Assembly (NCBI GenBank): GCA_031286725.1
Contig: JAITTR010000104.1
Location: 1 to 11,817 of the forward strand
Source of the DNA: Holosporales bacterium
GTDB lineage: Bacteria > Pseudomonadota > Alphaproteobacteria > RUG11792
Length of the DNA: 11,817 bases
Direction of reading: 5' to 3'
Below the pieces are notes generated by a model. It searched no databases. It saw nothing but the letters and a program-made list of their open reading frames with translations, and was not told where the DNA came from. Positions within the stretch are counted from its first letter, which is position 1; each line of letters starts with the position of its first letter. Made by a program: the position numbers and the translations under genes. Positions 1-7,944 of this stretch are shown here, piece after piece.

Positions 1-612
1 GCCGCAGAAATAAAAGAAAAAACCGGCAAAGCGACCGTTATTTTACAAGGCAATCTGGCAAATATTAACGAAGCGAAAGAACTCGTAACAAAAGCGGAAG
101 AGAAATTAGGCGGGTTAGACGTTTTGGTAAATAACGCGGGAATTAATAAGGATATGTTATTTCAAAAAATGACGGAAGAAGATTTATATGAAATTTTAGA
201 CGTTAACTTGAGATCCGTTTTCACTTTAACGAAAAACGCTATAGCCTCGATGAGCGCAAGAAGATTTGGAAGAATAATCAATATAAGCTCCATCGTAGGA
301 TTTACCGGCAATATTGGCCAAGTTAACTATTGCGCAAGCAAAGCCGGAATAGTCGGAATGTCAAAAGCCATAGCCCTCGAGTGCGCAAGAAAAGGAATAA
401 CCGTAAATTGTATAGCTCCAGGGGCAATAGAGTCTCCTATGATAGAAAAACTCTCCGAACAAGCGAAAGAAAGATTTATAGCGAAAATTCCAATGAGTAA
501 GCTCGGAGAGCCAGAAGACGTCGCTTCCGTTTGTTGCTTTTTGGCTTCAAAAGAAGCGTCTTATATAACTGGCCAAACGATTCACGTTAACGGCGGAATG
601 TTAATGACATGA
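1..612 (+). CDS. fabG: 3-oxoacyl-[acyl-carrier-protein] reductase, 5' end outside window
   Basis: This short-chain dehydrogenase reduces 3-oxoacyl-ACP to 3-hydroxyacyl-ACP with NADPH in the cytoplasmic type II fatty-acid synthesis cycle. The reading frame is open from base 1, so the gene begins upstream; 203 codons are visible out of a usual 240-250, and the missing part would carry the TGxxxGIG nucleotide-binding motif. Seen in the fragment are NNAG (fragment residues 44-47), the structural Asn69, the catalytic Ser97 in NISS, Tyr110 and Lys114 in NYCASK, the PGAIESPM loop (140-147) and the usual HVNGGM ending. The stop codon overlaps the trxB start in ATGA, suggesting translational coupling. 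acpP, a frequent downstream neighbour of fabG, is absent here. FabG is the best call because length, motifs and C-terminus fit; another SDR oxidoreductase is less likely. Confidence 0.9.
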   Translation, partial: AAEIKEKTGKATVILQGNLANINEAKELVTKAEEKLGGLDVLVNNAGINKDMLFQKMTEEDLYEILDVNLRSVFTLTKNAIASMSARRFGRIINISSIVGFTGNIGQVNYCASKAGIVGMSKAIALECARKGITVNCIAPGAIESPMIEKLSEQAKERFIAKIPMSKLGEPEDVASVCCFLASKEASYITGQTIHVNGGMLMT

Positions 613-1529
613 TCGCTCGAAACGTCATAATAATTGGCTCTGGACCGGCGGGATTAACTTGCGCAATATATTCCGCAAGAGCGGGTTTGGATCCTATAGT
701 AATAGCTGGGGACAATCCTGGCGGTCAATTAGTTAAGACGGATATTATTGAAAATTATCCGGGATTCGAGACGATATCCGGAGCCGACTTAATGATGAAA
801 ATGCTAAAACATACGGAATCGTTGGGCATTGAAATTATTTACGAGACGGTCGACGAAATTTCAAAAACTAAAGAAGGTTTCTTTGAGGCGAAGCTATCTT
901 CTCATCGCTCTATAGTTTCTAAAACCATCGTAATCGCCACGGGAGCTACGCATAAACGTTTAGGCATTCCGGGGGAGGATGAGTTTTCAAATAGGGGAGT
1001 TTCTTGGTGCGCAACATGCGACGGGCCTATGTGTAAGGGAAAAGAAGTGGCGGTGATAGGCGGCGGAAATACTGCCGTTATGGAGGCTATGTTTTTGTCG
1101 AGTTTTGCAAGTCATGTTTATCTTATCCATAGAAGAGATGTCTTAAGGGCGGAAAAACTGACGCAGGAAAAGTTGTTTTTAAATCAAAAAATATCTTGCG
1201 TTTGGAATTCAAGCGTAGTCCAGATATTAGGAGGTAAATCAGTTGAAAAAATAATTATAAAAAACAATATTGACGGTTCGATAGGAAATCTTGAAATTAA
1301 TGGGATTTTTATTGCAATTGGAACAACTCCCTCTTCTAATTTCGTTAAAAACCTGTTGGCTTTAGACGGGGAAGGATATATTGTGGCTGAAGAAACAAAA
1401 ACGTCTTGCGACGGAATTTTCGCCATAGGGGACGTCGTAAGCGGAAGTCTGAAACAAGCGATTTACGCCGCCGGCCAAGGAGCCTTAGCGTCAAAACAAG
1501 TTGAGAAATATGTTAATTATAAGCTTTAG
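609..1529 (+). CDS. trxB: Thioredoxin reductase (NADPH)
   Basis: This cytoplasmic FAD enzyme passes electrons from NADPH to thioredoxin. The 306-residue length fits low-molecular-weight TrxB. An N-terminal FAD motif GSGPAG (residues 10-15) is followed by GGQL (38-41), the redox-active CATC (Cys134, Cys137), an NADPH-binding GGGNTA (151-156), the HRR triad (174-176) that selects NADPH phosphate, and the second FAD motif AIGDV (272-276). An extra Cys142 lies five residues after the active-site pair in CDGPMCKGKEV, a position often occupied by aromatic or aliphatic residues. The ATG overlaps the fabG stop by 4 nt, and a GGCGGA stretch just upstream inside fabG could act as a ribosome site. It ends 6 nt before a strong hairpin. 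The family call is secure. Confidence 0.95.
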   Translation: MIARNVIIIGSGPAGLTCAIYSARAGLDPIVIAGDNPGGQLVKTDIIENYPGFETISGADLMMKMLKHTESLGIEIIYETVDEISKTKEGFFEAKLSSHRSIVSKTIVIATGATHKRLGIPGEDEFSNRGVSWCATCDGPMCKGKEVAVIGGGNTAVMEAMFLSSFASHVYLIHRRDVLRAEKLTQEKLFLNQKISCVWNSSVVQILGGKSVEKIIIKNNIDGSIGNLEINGIFIAIGTTPSSNFVKNLLALDGEGYIVAEETKTSCDGIFAIGDVVSGSLKQAIYAAGQGALASKQVEKYVNYKL

Positions 1530-1535
1530 TTCCAT

Positions 1536-1626
1536 GGGCGGATATGGTACTTTTCAAGTATACCATATCCGCCCGAAAGATTTGTCAAGGTCCGCTCGCT
1601 GCGCTCGCTCTCCACCTTGACAAATC
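1536..1626. repeat. Tandem long-stem hairpin element between convergent genes
   Basis: Two perfect inverted repeats sit side by side. The first pairs 1536-1549 (gggcggatatggta) with 1561-1574, 14 bp around an 11-nt loop. The second pairs 1579-1591 (gatttgtcaaggt) with 1614-1626, 13 bp around a 22-nt loop at 1592-1613. That loop is GC-rich and contains the 8-mer CGCTCGCT twice (1593-1600, 1602-1609), unlike the AT-rich surroundings. Neither hairpin is followed by a T-run on either strand, so a classical intrinsic terminator is not indicated. The position between converging trxB and the ABC-F gene fits an mRNA 3'-end barrier or a dispersed REP/MITE-like palindromic repeat. The structure is directly visible; its role is inference. 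Confidence 0.7.
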
Positions 1627-1629
1627 ATA

Positions 1630-1672
1630 GCTTCGATTATAGAAAAAGATTCTTCTCTTTAATCGCGGAAGC
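1630..1672 (-). terminator. Possible weak terminator of the ABC-F gene
   Basis: On the minus strand the ABC-F stop codon is followed by a small stem, AAAGA/TCTTT around a GAAGAA loop, running into TTTTTC, which resembles a weak AT-rich intrinsic terminator. The same segment lies inside a larger imperfect inverted repeat, GCTTCGATTA at 1630-1639 against TAATC and GAAGC at 1660-1672 with a 3-nt bulge, which reaches into the last codons of the gene. The stem is short and AT-rich, so this is tentative. Confidence 0.3.
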
Positions 1673-2993
1673 AATCTAGTTCGTAATATTTATGTACTTC
1701 AACCTGATCCAAAAAGTCTTGGTCGTGAGATATTAAAAGGATACTTCCGGGATAATCCTTTAAAACTTGTATAATGTGTTCCTTTGTCTCGAGGTCGATG
1801 TTGTTTGTAATTTCGTCTAGGATTAAAAGCGATGGGGTATCGTGTGCTATAAGAGCTAGCGAAAGTCTAGCTTTTTCTCCGCCGCTCATGTCTTTAACTT
1901 TATTATAAACCTCCTCGTTTTTTCTAAAGAGAAAGTCATTTAGTAATTTTCTATCGGGAATTATTTCGAAAGCTGTTTTTTCCAGATCTAACGTCCTATA
2001 GAATTGATCCAAATATCCTATTTTTGTTTTGGCTATATCCCAAGTTCCCGTTCGAATTATACCCGAATCATTCAATATTCCTCTTACCAACGTAGTTTTC
2101 CCAGAGCCGTTATTTCCAACGAGAGCGACTCTTTCGCCAGATATTACGGATAGATTTATATTATTTAGTACAATTTTCTCCGGATATCCTACGCTTGCGT
2201 TTCTTATAGAAACTAACATTTTGTTACCAATATCGCTTGAGGATATGGAAAATTTAGGAACTATGATTTCCGGCAATCTTAAATCTCTTAATTGTTCCGT
2301 TAAATCTTGTTTTTTAGAGTCTATAGCCTTTAGCTTCGAGCCTTGGGATTTTTCGGCTTTCATACCTTTTAAATCGCCGACAGATTTCATCCACTTTTTG
2401 TTAGCGACCTTCTTCTTTCCCGCCGCCTTACTTTTGGAAATTCTCTTCTGTTCTTTGATAAGACTTTGACGAGCGGATTCTTTTTGAGCGTTAATAATAT
2501 CAATTTGGCGAGTAATAGACTCTCTTTTATTAAGCGTTTCAGCCATGTAATCGTCGTATTTGCCTTGGAAAATATGTATTTTCCCATTATCTATATGCCA
2601 AATTTTTTCGACGCAGTTTCTTAATATCTCAAGATCATGAGTCGCAATTATCAAGGTTCCATAAAAATGTTTAAGCATTTTTATCAAACTTTTTCGATTT
2701 TGGAGATCGAGATGATTCGTAGGCTCGTCGAGAAGCAAAATATCGTTATTAATAGCTTGGGACAGCGCCTTATTAAACTTTTCTCCTCCGCTTAAAGAGT
2801 CGTATCCCCAAATTATTTGAGGAACATATCCAATATCCAGATTATATTCCGAGATAATTTTAAGAAGCGACGACTTCCCGCTACCATTTCTGCCAACAAT
2901 CGCTATCCTCTCTCCGTCATATATAATTGTAGAAAAATTCTCAAAACAAGTTTTATGGGGAAAAGATAAACTTAATTCTTCGATTTTTATCAC
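1659..2993 (-). CDS. Compact ABC-F family ATPase (ribosome-associated type)
   Basis: ABC-F proteins have two ATP-binding domains on one chain, no membrane segments, and usually act on the ribosome in translation or antibiotic protection. Domain 1 has Walker A GRNGSGKS (34-41), Q59, signature LSGGE (67-71), Walker B LLLDEPTNHLD and switch His119. A basic, helical linker follows (about 150-250, rich in KKK/KSK). Domain 2 has Walker A GNNGSGKT (293-300), Q330, MSGGE (369-373), Walker B ILDEITNNID (391-400, Ile replacing the usual Pro) and His423. At 444 residues it is short for the family (often 490-640), and only about eight residues separate the Q-loop and signature in domain 1. The start is GTG with GGAG a few bases upstream. 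It lies 29 nt after the antiporter gene and probably shares its transcript. Subfamily and any resistance role are undecided. Confidence 0.85.
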   Translation of the reverse strand: MIKIEELSLSFPHKTCFENFSTIIYDGERIAIVGRNGSGKSSLLKIISEYNLDIGYVPQIIWGYDSLSGGEKFNKALSQAINNDILLLDEPTNHLDLQNRKSLIKMLKHFYGTLIIATHDLEILRNCVEKIWHIDNGKIHIFQGKYDDYMAETLNKRESITRQIDIINAQKESARQSLIKEQKRISKSKAAGKKKVANKKWMKSVGDLKGMKAEKSQGSKLKAIDSKKQDLTEQLRDLRLPEIIVPKFSISSSDIGNKMLVSIRNASVGYPEKIVLNNINLSVISGERVALVGNNGSGKTTLVRGILNDSGIIRTGTWDIAKTKIGYLDQFYRTLDLEKTAFEIIPDRKLLNDFLFRKNEEVYNKVKDMSGGEKARLSLALIAHDTPSLLILDEITNNIDLETKEHIIQVLKDYPGSILLISHDQDFLDQVEVHKYYELDCFRD

Positions 2994-3022
2994 GGTTCTC
3001 CATCAAAATTAAGTTTTCAAAC

Positions 3023-4276
3023 CTACCCAGATTTTTGCTGAGATATTTTTTTTGATAAAGTCCTTACCTCTTTTGAAAAACTTCTTGAAACTAAAACTTT
3101 CAAAACTGAAGATAGCGAATTGTCTCCAATATACGAAAGATTCTTTGTTCTAGTAGACAAAGCGATAAATAGCGGACTAATAGATAACGAAAGAGCCGTA
3201 ACGGATACGATAAGCTTTTGCAAAAATTCGTCTATGACGTTGGAATCGAAAGCCACATTTGCCAAAACCAAGGAAAATTCGCCAAGCTGAGCTAAAATTA
3301 TGCCTATAGAGGCCGATTTGGCAAGCTCTATAGAAAACTGTTTTAAAGTTAACGTATTAAAAAATATTTTCCAAATTGTAACTACGCTCAAGGTGATAAA
3401 TATAGTGGGCCAATTTTCTATAAGAAAGTTCAAGTCAAACATTAGCCCTATTGAAAAGAAAAAGCACATTAATAAGACGCTTTGAATTGGTTTTACGCTG
3501 TTTAATACGCTTTGTCTTTCTTCCGTGTTTCCAATAAAAAGTCCGGCTAAAAATGCTCCGTAAGGCTCTGAAAGACCAAATAAAACGACCAAAGAAGACG
3601 CGGCGAAACATAATCCGAGAGTAACTATAGGAATTAAATCGGAATTTGGCAATAAATGCTTGGCGGAGATTTTTATGTTTTCTTTTTTTCCTAAATATCT
3701 GATTAACGCCACGACAAGACCAATTGCAACGACTAGATCTACCACTATAGCTCCGCTAAATTTTCCGCACTCTTTTAATATAAGCATCATAGGAACTATA
3801 GCGATATCTTGGGCGACTAATATGCCGATCGATATATGGCCAATATCGGTACGTATTTCTCCTAAATATTCTAAAACTTTGACTATAGCTGCCGTCGAGG
3901 ATAGGGAAACAATAAACGCGGCTAATAGCGAAATATAAATCGAAAAATCAAAAATGTTGGCAAACAAAACCGCAAGGGCAGCGTTGACGCATACTTGTAT
4001 TATAGTAAATAACGTTGGGATTTTCCACATTCGAATAAACGATCTTATATTTAATTCCATTCCAATAACAAACAGTAATAATAAAATTCCTAATTCGGAA
4101 TAGAATTGAATCTGATCTTTTGACGAAATAAAACTAAATCCATTCGGCCCAAATATTATGCCGGCTAAAATATAACCGACCATTATAGGCTGGTTTAATT
4201 TGGCCAATAAAATCCCCGATACCGCGGCAACCAGGATGATTATTGTTAAATGAGCAAAAACATATTCGTTATTCAT
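3023..4276 (-). CDS. CPA2-family cation/proton antiporter (KefB/NapA-like membrane domain)
   Basis: This inner-membrane protein most likely exchanges Na+ or K+ for H+ and so affects internal pH and cation balance. It is hydrophobic almost throughout, with about a dozen likely membrane segments between residues 8 and 375. Family landmarks are PIMVGYILAGIIFGP (30-44), LLLFVIGMEL (66-75), the transmembrane AQDIAIVP with Asp157 as the likely ion-binding acid, EPYGAFLAGLFIG (237-249), FFFSIGLMFD (272-281) and LAQLGEFSLVLA (328-339). At 417 residues it consists of the exchanger domain alone; the C-terminal RCK/TrkA-N domain of KefB and KefC is absent, and only a polar 40-residue tail remains. The ATG lies 26 bp from the divergent dnaG start and has no clear Shine-Dalgarno site. 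Transported ion is not determinable from sequence. Confidence 0.85.
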   Translation of the reverse strand: MNNEYVFAHLTIIILVAAVSGILLAKLNQPIMVGYILAGIIFGPNGFSFISSKDQIQFYSELGILLLLFVIGMELNIRSFIRMWKIPTLFTIIQVCVNAALAVLFANIFDFSIYISLLAAFIVSLSSTAAIVKVLEYLGEIRTDIGHISIGILVAQDIAIVPMMLILKECGKFSGAIVVDLVVAIGLVVALIRYLGKKENIKISAKHLLPNSDLIPIVTLGLCFAASSLVVLFGLSEPYGAFLAGLFIGNTEERQSVLNSVKPIQSVLLMCFFFSIGLMFDLNFLIENWPTIFITLSVVTIWKIFFNTLTLKQFSIELAKSASIGIILAQLGEFSLVLANVAFDSNVIDEFLQKLIVSVTALSLSISPLFIALSTRTKNLSYIGDNSLSSVLKVLVSRSFSKEVRTLSKKISQQKSG

Positions 4277-4315
4277 AGTAAAGATATTGTATCATACAAT
4301 ATATGAGCATGACAG
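4272..4315. promoter_or_regulatory. Palindromic divergent promoter/operator between antiporter and dnaG
   Basis: ATATTGTAT (4284-4292), one C, and ATACAATAT (4294-4302) form a perfect 9+1+9 palindrome filling most of the 26-bp spacer between two divergent starts. Each arm contains TACAAT, five of six matches to the sigma-70 -10 box, one on each strand. On the plus strand a 4/6 -35 box TTCATA (4272-4277) lies 17 bp upstream; on the minus strand CTGTCA (4315-4310) lies 18 bp upstream. Transcription would start at about 4307 rightward and 4279 leftward, giving leaderless or nearly leaderless mRNAs, which fits the missing Shine-Dalgarno sites. A dimeric regulator could also bind the palindrome. 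Promoter roles are inferred. Confidence 0.5.
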
Positions 4316-6054
4316 AGTTTAGTATTGTTTTAAACAGAATAAAAGAGAAAATCCCACTTTCAAAAATCGTGGGACAAGATGTCTATTTGCAAAAAAAAGG
4401 CAGAGAATTTGTAGGCAATTGTCCGTTTCATCACGAAAAAACGGGCTCATTCTTTGTCAACGACGAAAAAGGGACATTCTATTGCTTTGGCTGCGGAATA
4501 TCTGGGGATTTGATCGGATACGTTATTAAAAAATGGGGAATAACTTTTCAACAGGCTATTGAAAAATTAGCCGAGCAAGCGGGGGTAAAACTTCCAGAGA
4601 AAAAAGTTGTTTCCCATGAAGCGGAAGTAAATCAAAAAGTTTTGCAGAAAGCAGTTGAGTTTTTTAAAAATACGTTAAATAACGATAAAATTGCCAAAGA
4701 ATATTGCAAGTCTAGAGGAATTACTGCTGATGTTATCGAAAAATTCTCAATAGGATATGCTCCGTTTAATAACGACGTTTTATTGAAATATCTTAGAGAA
4801 TTTGGATTTCAAGATAAAAACTTAATTTCGTCCGGCTTATTTATCAAAAAAGATTTGGGGCTTTCCCCAAGATTTAGAAACAGATTAATGTTTCCCGTTT
4901 TCGATAGAAAAGGCTGGCCAATAGCGTTTGGAGGAAGAGGTATTCATAAAGATAGCATTCCTAAATATTTGAATTCTCCAGAATCCGAAATATTTCAAAA
5001 AAGAGAAATCCTATACGCATATAACATATCGTCAAGGAACGTTAACGAAAATGTGCCGTTTATTGTCGTTGAAGGATATATTGACGTCGTTATGCTTCAT
5101 AAATTTGGATTTGAGACGGCGATTGCTTCGATGGGGACGGCATTTTCGGCGGAACATTTAGCAAAAATTTGGAGATACTCAAAAGAACCGATAATTTGTT
5201 TCGATGGAGATGAGGCTGGATATAAGGCTATGTTAAGATTGGCTGATATAGCTATAAAGTGTATATCGCATGAAAAATCCGCAAAGTTTGCGATGATTCC
5301 TGGAGGCGACGATCCAGACTCGTTTTTAATGCAATATGGGAAGCAAAAATTTGAAAATATCTTAAAGAATTCTATGCATTTTATAGATTTTATTTGGAAT
5401 GACGCTTTAATAAATTTTAACGACATAAAAGCAAAAACGCCGGAACATATTGCGAAATGGAAAAAAGCTATTTTAGATAAAACATTGGGAATTCAGGATA
5501 GCGAATTAAAAAAGCTATATAGAAACGATTTGAGCAATAGAATATTTGAAACGCTAAATCCAAAGAGAATCAACAATAATTTTTCTAAAAAGTATTATAA
5601 AGATATTTTTTCGATAAACGTAGACGAAAAAATATGCTTGCGCGAAGCGATTTTATTGTGTATTATTATAGAATGGCCTGTTGTGATTCCTTCTATAATT
5701 GAGAGTTTGTCTTTGACGGAATTTTCCAATAGCAGTTTTGAAAAGCTACGAGCTTTCGTCGTAGATAATCATTTGGTTCATCTTGATAATATAGAATTTG
5801 TTGGAGAGGATTTGAAAAACATAGTAGCGTCTGTAAAGAAAATAGCAGGGGAATATTGCCGGTTTGACGATATGAATGACGAGGAAATTACGGATTTTTG
5901 GCACAGTATTTTCGGAATAGAATTTTGGGAAAAAGAACAGAAAAAAGAGCTTTTGTCCGCAAAGGCGGAATGTAAATCTGATATTAATAGCGAGAAATGG
6001 GAGAGGTTAAAAGCTTTGAAGATTTCCGCCCTCCAAACGAAGAATCGCGGTTAG
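4303..6054 (+). CDS. dnaG: DNA primase
   Basis: DnaG makes the short RNA primers for leading- and lagging-strand synthesis at the replication fork, working with the DnaB helicase. The 583-residue chain shows the N-terminal CHC2 zinc finger (Cys40, His43, Cys61, Cys64 in NCPFHHEKT and YCFGCG), the conserved RFRNRLMFPVFD block (190-201) with FGGRG (209-213), then the TOPRIM catalytic core with VEGYIDVV (256-263; catalytic Glu257) and DGDEAG (301-306; metal-binding Asp301 and Asp303). The C-terminal part, about 430-583, is poorly conserved as expected for the DnaB-interaction domain. Two starts are possible, ATG 4303 and ATG 4309; the second better fits the predicted transcription start and gives the usual N-terminus. 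rpoD follows after 12 nt, as in the macromolecular synthesis operon, but rpsU is absent upstream. Confidence 0.96.
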   Translation: MSMTEFSIVLNRIKEKIPLSKIVGQDVYLQKKGREFVGNCPFHHEKTGSFFVNDEKGTFYCFGCGISGDLIGYVIKKWGITFQQAIEKLAEQAGVKLPEKKVVSHEAEVNQKVLQKAVEFFKNTLNNDKIAKEYCKSRGITADVIEKFSIGYAPFNNDVLLKYLREFGFQDKNLISSGLFIKKDLGLSPRFRNRLMFPVFDRKGWPIAFGGRGIHKDSIPKYLNSPESEIFQKREILYAYNISSRNVNENVPFIVVEGYIDVVMLHKFGFETAIASMGTAFSAEHLAKIWRYSKEPIICFDGDEAGYKAMLRLADIAIKCISHEKSAKFAMIPGGDDPDSFLMQYGKQKFENILKNSMHFIDFIWNDALINFNDIKAKTPEHIAKWKKAILDKTLGIQDSELKKLYRNDLSNRIFETLNPKRINNNFSKKYYKDIFSINVDEKICLREAILLCIIIEWPVVIPSIIESLSLTEFSNSSFEKLRAFVVDNHLVHLDNIEFVGEDLKNIVASVKKIAGEYCRFDDMNDEEITDFWHSIFGIEFWEKEQKKELLSAKAECKSDINSEKWERLKALKISALQTKNRG

Positions 6055-6066
6055 GATAATAAAGTT

Positions 6067-7926
6067 ATGGAAACAGAAGTTAATAAAGTTTTAGCGGAAG
6101 AAAATCTGAACAACATAGAAAACGATACTAATGTTGTTTTGCTTCTAAAGATACATAAAAGAAAAGGATATCTTACATATGAGGATTTGAACGATATTCT
6201 CCCAAGTTCCGAATACGATTCGGCGAAACTGGCGGAGATAATGGACTATTTTTCGGAATTAGATATCAGAATAATAAACGCAGACGAAGAGTCGTTGTTT
6301 GTTGACGAAAAAGGCGAAGAAATCGAAGGGGGTGTTGAGAACTCGGACGAAATTTCGGATAATTCGAAATTAATTGCTGAAGAGATAAAAAGCGACGATC
6401 CGGTAAAACTTTATTTAAAAGAAATTGGCAACGTAAGCTTGCTCTCTAGGGAAGGCGAAATTGTTATAGCTAAGAAAATAGAAGAAGCAAAAGATTCGCT
6501 TTATGAGGCGTTGTGCGAAAGCAAAGTAGTCGCGGACGCTATTTCTTCGTGGAGAGATAAATTAGACAACGACATCATTTTATTAAAAGACATTATATCC
6601 ATGGATTCTTCGTCTATAGACGATGAGTCTCTTTCGGTTGACGACGAAAAATTAGAAGATGAAGAGGCTCGCCTGCTTCAAACGATTTTGAACGATGAAG
6701 AGCTCAAGGCAAAGTTATTGCAGCTTTTTGACAATCACTTATCGCTTTTTCAAAAGCTTTACGAAAGACAAAAAAATCTCAATTTTGACGTAAGCAAATT
6801 GTCTGCAGATAACGAATATAAGAAATTAAAAACGCAAATAAGAGACAATTTTATTGAGATTAACTTGAATGGAAAAAGAATAACCAGCTTAAAAGAATCT
6901 CTCTTAAACCTTTTGTCAGACGTTCCCGATATAGAAAGAAAATTAGTTTCCCAATGCGGAGAGTTTGGTATAGAAAAATCGGATTTTGTAAATCAGTTTA
7001 TGGATAAAAATTTCGATTCTAAATGGCTTGAAGAAATCGCCTCAAAACTTACAAAGGGATGGAGAGATTTTTATAACTCAAACATATCCTTATTGAAGGA
7101 TTTGACACAAATTGCTTCTAATATAGAAAATGCTGCCGTCATTCCGTTTTCTTTATTTAGGCATATTCTTCATGTTGTGCAAAGATCCGAAAGGGAAGAG
7201 GCAAAAGCGAAGAAAGAAATGATCGAAGCGAATTTAAGATTAGTAATTTCAATAGCAAAAAGATATAACAATAGAGGATTACAATTTTTAGACTTGCTAC
7301 AAGAAGGCAACATAGGGCTTATGAAGGCTGTGGACAAATTTGAATATAAGAGAGGATATAAATTCTCAACGTACGCGACGTGGTGGATAAGGCAGGCTAT
7401 TACGAGATCAATCGCCGATCAAGCTCGAACGATCCGAATTCCTGTCCATATGATCGAGACAATAAATAAGTTGGTCAGGATGTCAAAACAACTTATGAGC
7501 GAGCTTGGGAGAGACCCAACGCACGAAGAGCTTGCAGAGAGACTAGGGATGCCTATAGACAAGGTAAGGAAAGTCATGAAAATAGCAAAAGACCCGATAA
7601 GCCTTGAAACTCCAATAGGAGACGAAGACGAAAGCCATCTTGGAGACTTTATTGAAGATAAATCTGCCATTATGCCTGCGGATGCCGCCATCCAATCCAA
7701 TTTAAAAGCGACTACTGTAAAAATTCTTTCGACATTAACTTCTAGGGAAGAAAAAGTTTTGAGAATGAGATTCGGAATAGGATTACAATCAGACCATACT
7801 CTAGAAGAAGTAGGACAACAATTTGCGGTTACCAGAGAGAGAATAAGGCAAATAGAGGCTAAAGCCTTGAGAAAATTAAAACATCCAAGCAGATCTAAAA
7901 AATTAAGGAGCTTTTTAGATAATTAA
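6067..7926 (+). CDS. rpoD: Primary RNA polymerase sigma factor (sigma-70/RpoD)
   Basis: This housekeeping sigma factor directs core RNA polymerase to -35/-10 promoters. The 619-residue protein has region 1.1 at about 22-75 (GYLTYEDLNDILP), region 1.2 from about 110 (DPVKLYLKEIGNVSLLSREG), a long acidic non-conserved insert (about 145-370), region 2 with ANLRLVISIAKRY (388-400) and the -10-recognising FSTYATWWIRQAITR (433-447), region 3 (about 455-535), and region 4 with VTRERIRQIEAKALRKLKHP (588-607) as the -35-binding helix-turn-helix. All key segments are intact, so it should recognise standard promoters such as those near 11150. It has an AGGA site 10 nt before the ATG and is probably cotranscribed with dnaG. 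No separate heat-shock promoter inside dnaG was identified. The family assignment is secure. Confidence 0.97.
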   Translation: METEVNKVLAEENLNNIENDTNVVLLLKIHKRKGYLTYEDLNDILPSSEYDSAKLAEIMDYFSELDIRIINADEESLFVDEKGEEIEGGVENSDEISDNSKLIAEEIKSDDPVKLYLKEIGNVSLLSREGEIVIAKKIEEAKDSLYEALCESKVVADAISSWRDKLDNDIILLKDIISMDSSSIDDESLSVDDEKLEDEEARLLQTILNDEELKAKLLQLFDNHLSLFQKLYERQKNLNFDVSKLSADNEYKKLKTQIRDNFIEINLNGKRITSLKESLLNLLSDVPDIERKLVSQCGEFGIEKSDFVNQFMDKNFDSKWLEEIASKLTKGWRDFYNSNISLLKDLTQIASNIENAAVIPFSLFRHILHVVQRSEREEAKAKKEMIEANLRLVISIAKRYNNRGLQFLDLLQEGNIGLMKAVDKFEYKRGYKFSTYATWWIRQAITRSIADQARTIRIPVHMIETINKLVRMSKQLMSELGRDPTHEELAERLGMPIDKVRKVMKIAKDPISLETPIGDEDESHLGDFIEDKSAIMPADAAIQSNLKATTVKILSTLTSREEKVLRMRFGIGLQSDHTLEEVGQQFAVTRERIRQIEAKALRKLKHPSRSKKLRSFLDN

Positions 7927-7944
7927 ACCAAACGGAGAAAGCAT

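Noticed and set aside
2029..2469. Plus-strand open frame of 146 codons inside the ABC-F gene
   Set aside because: It is a shadow of the opposite strand, which carries intact Walker and signature motifs; no domain or ribosome site supports it.
1659..2993. Calling the ABC-F gene an antibiotic-resistance determinant
   Set aside because: The compact first domain recalls short resistance-type ABC-F proteins, but housekeeping members also exist and no subfamily-specific feature could be verified by eye.
3023..4276. Calling the antiporter KefB or KefC
   Set aside because: The C-terminal RCK/TrkA-N domain that defines glutathione-gated Kef systems is absent, so only the CPA2 family level is justified.
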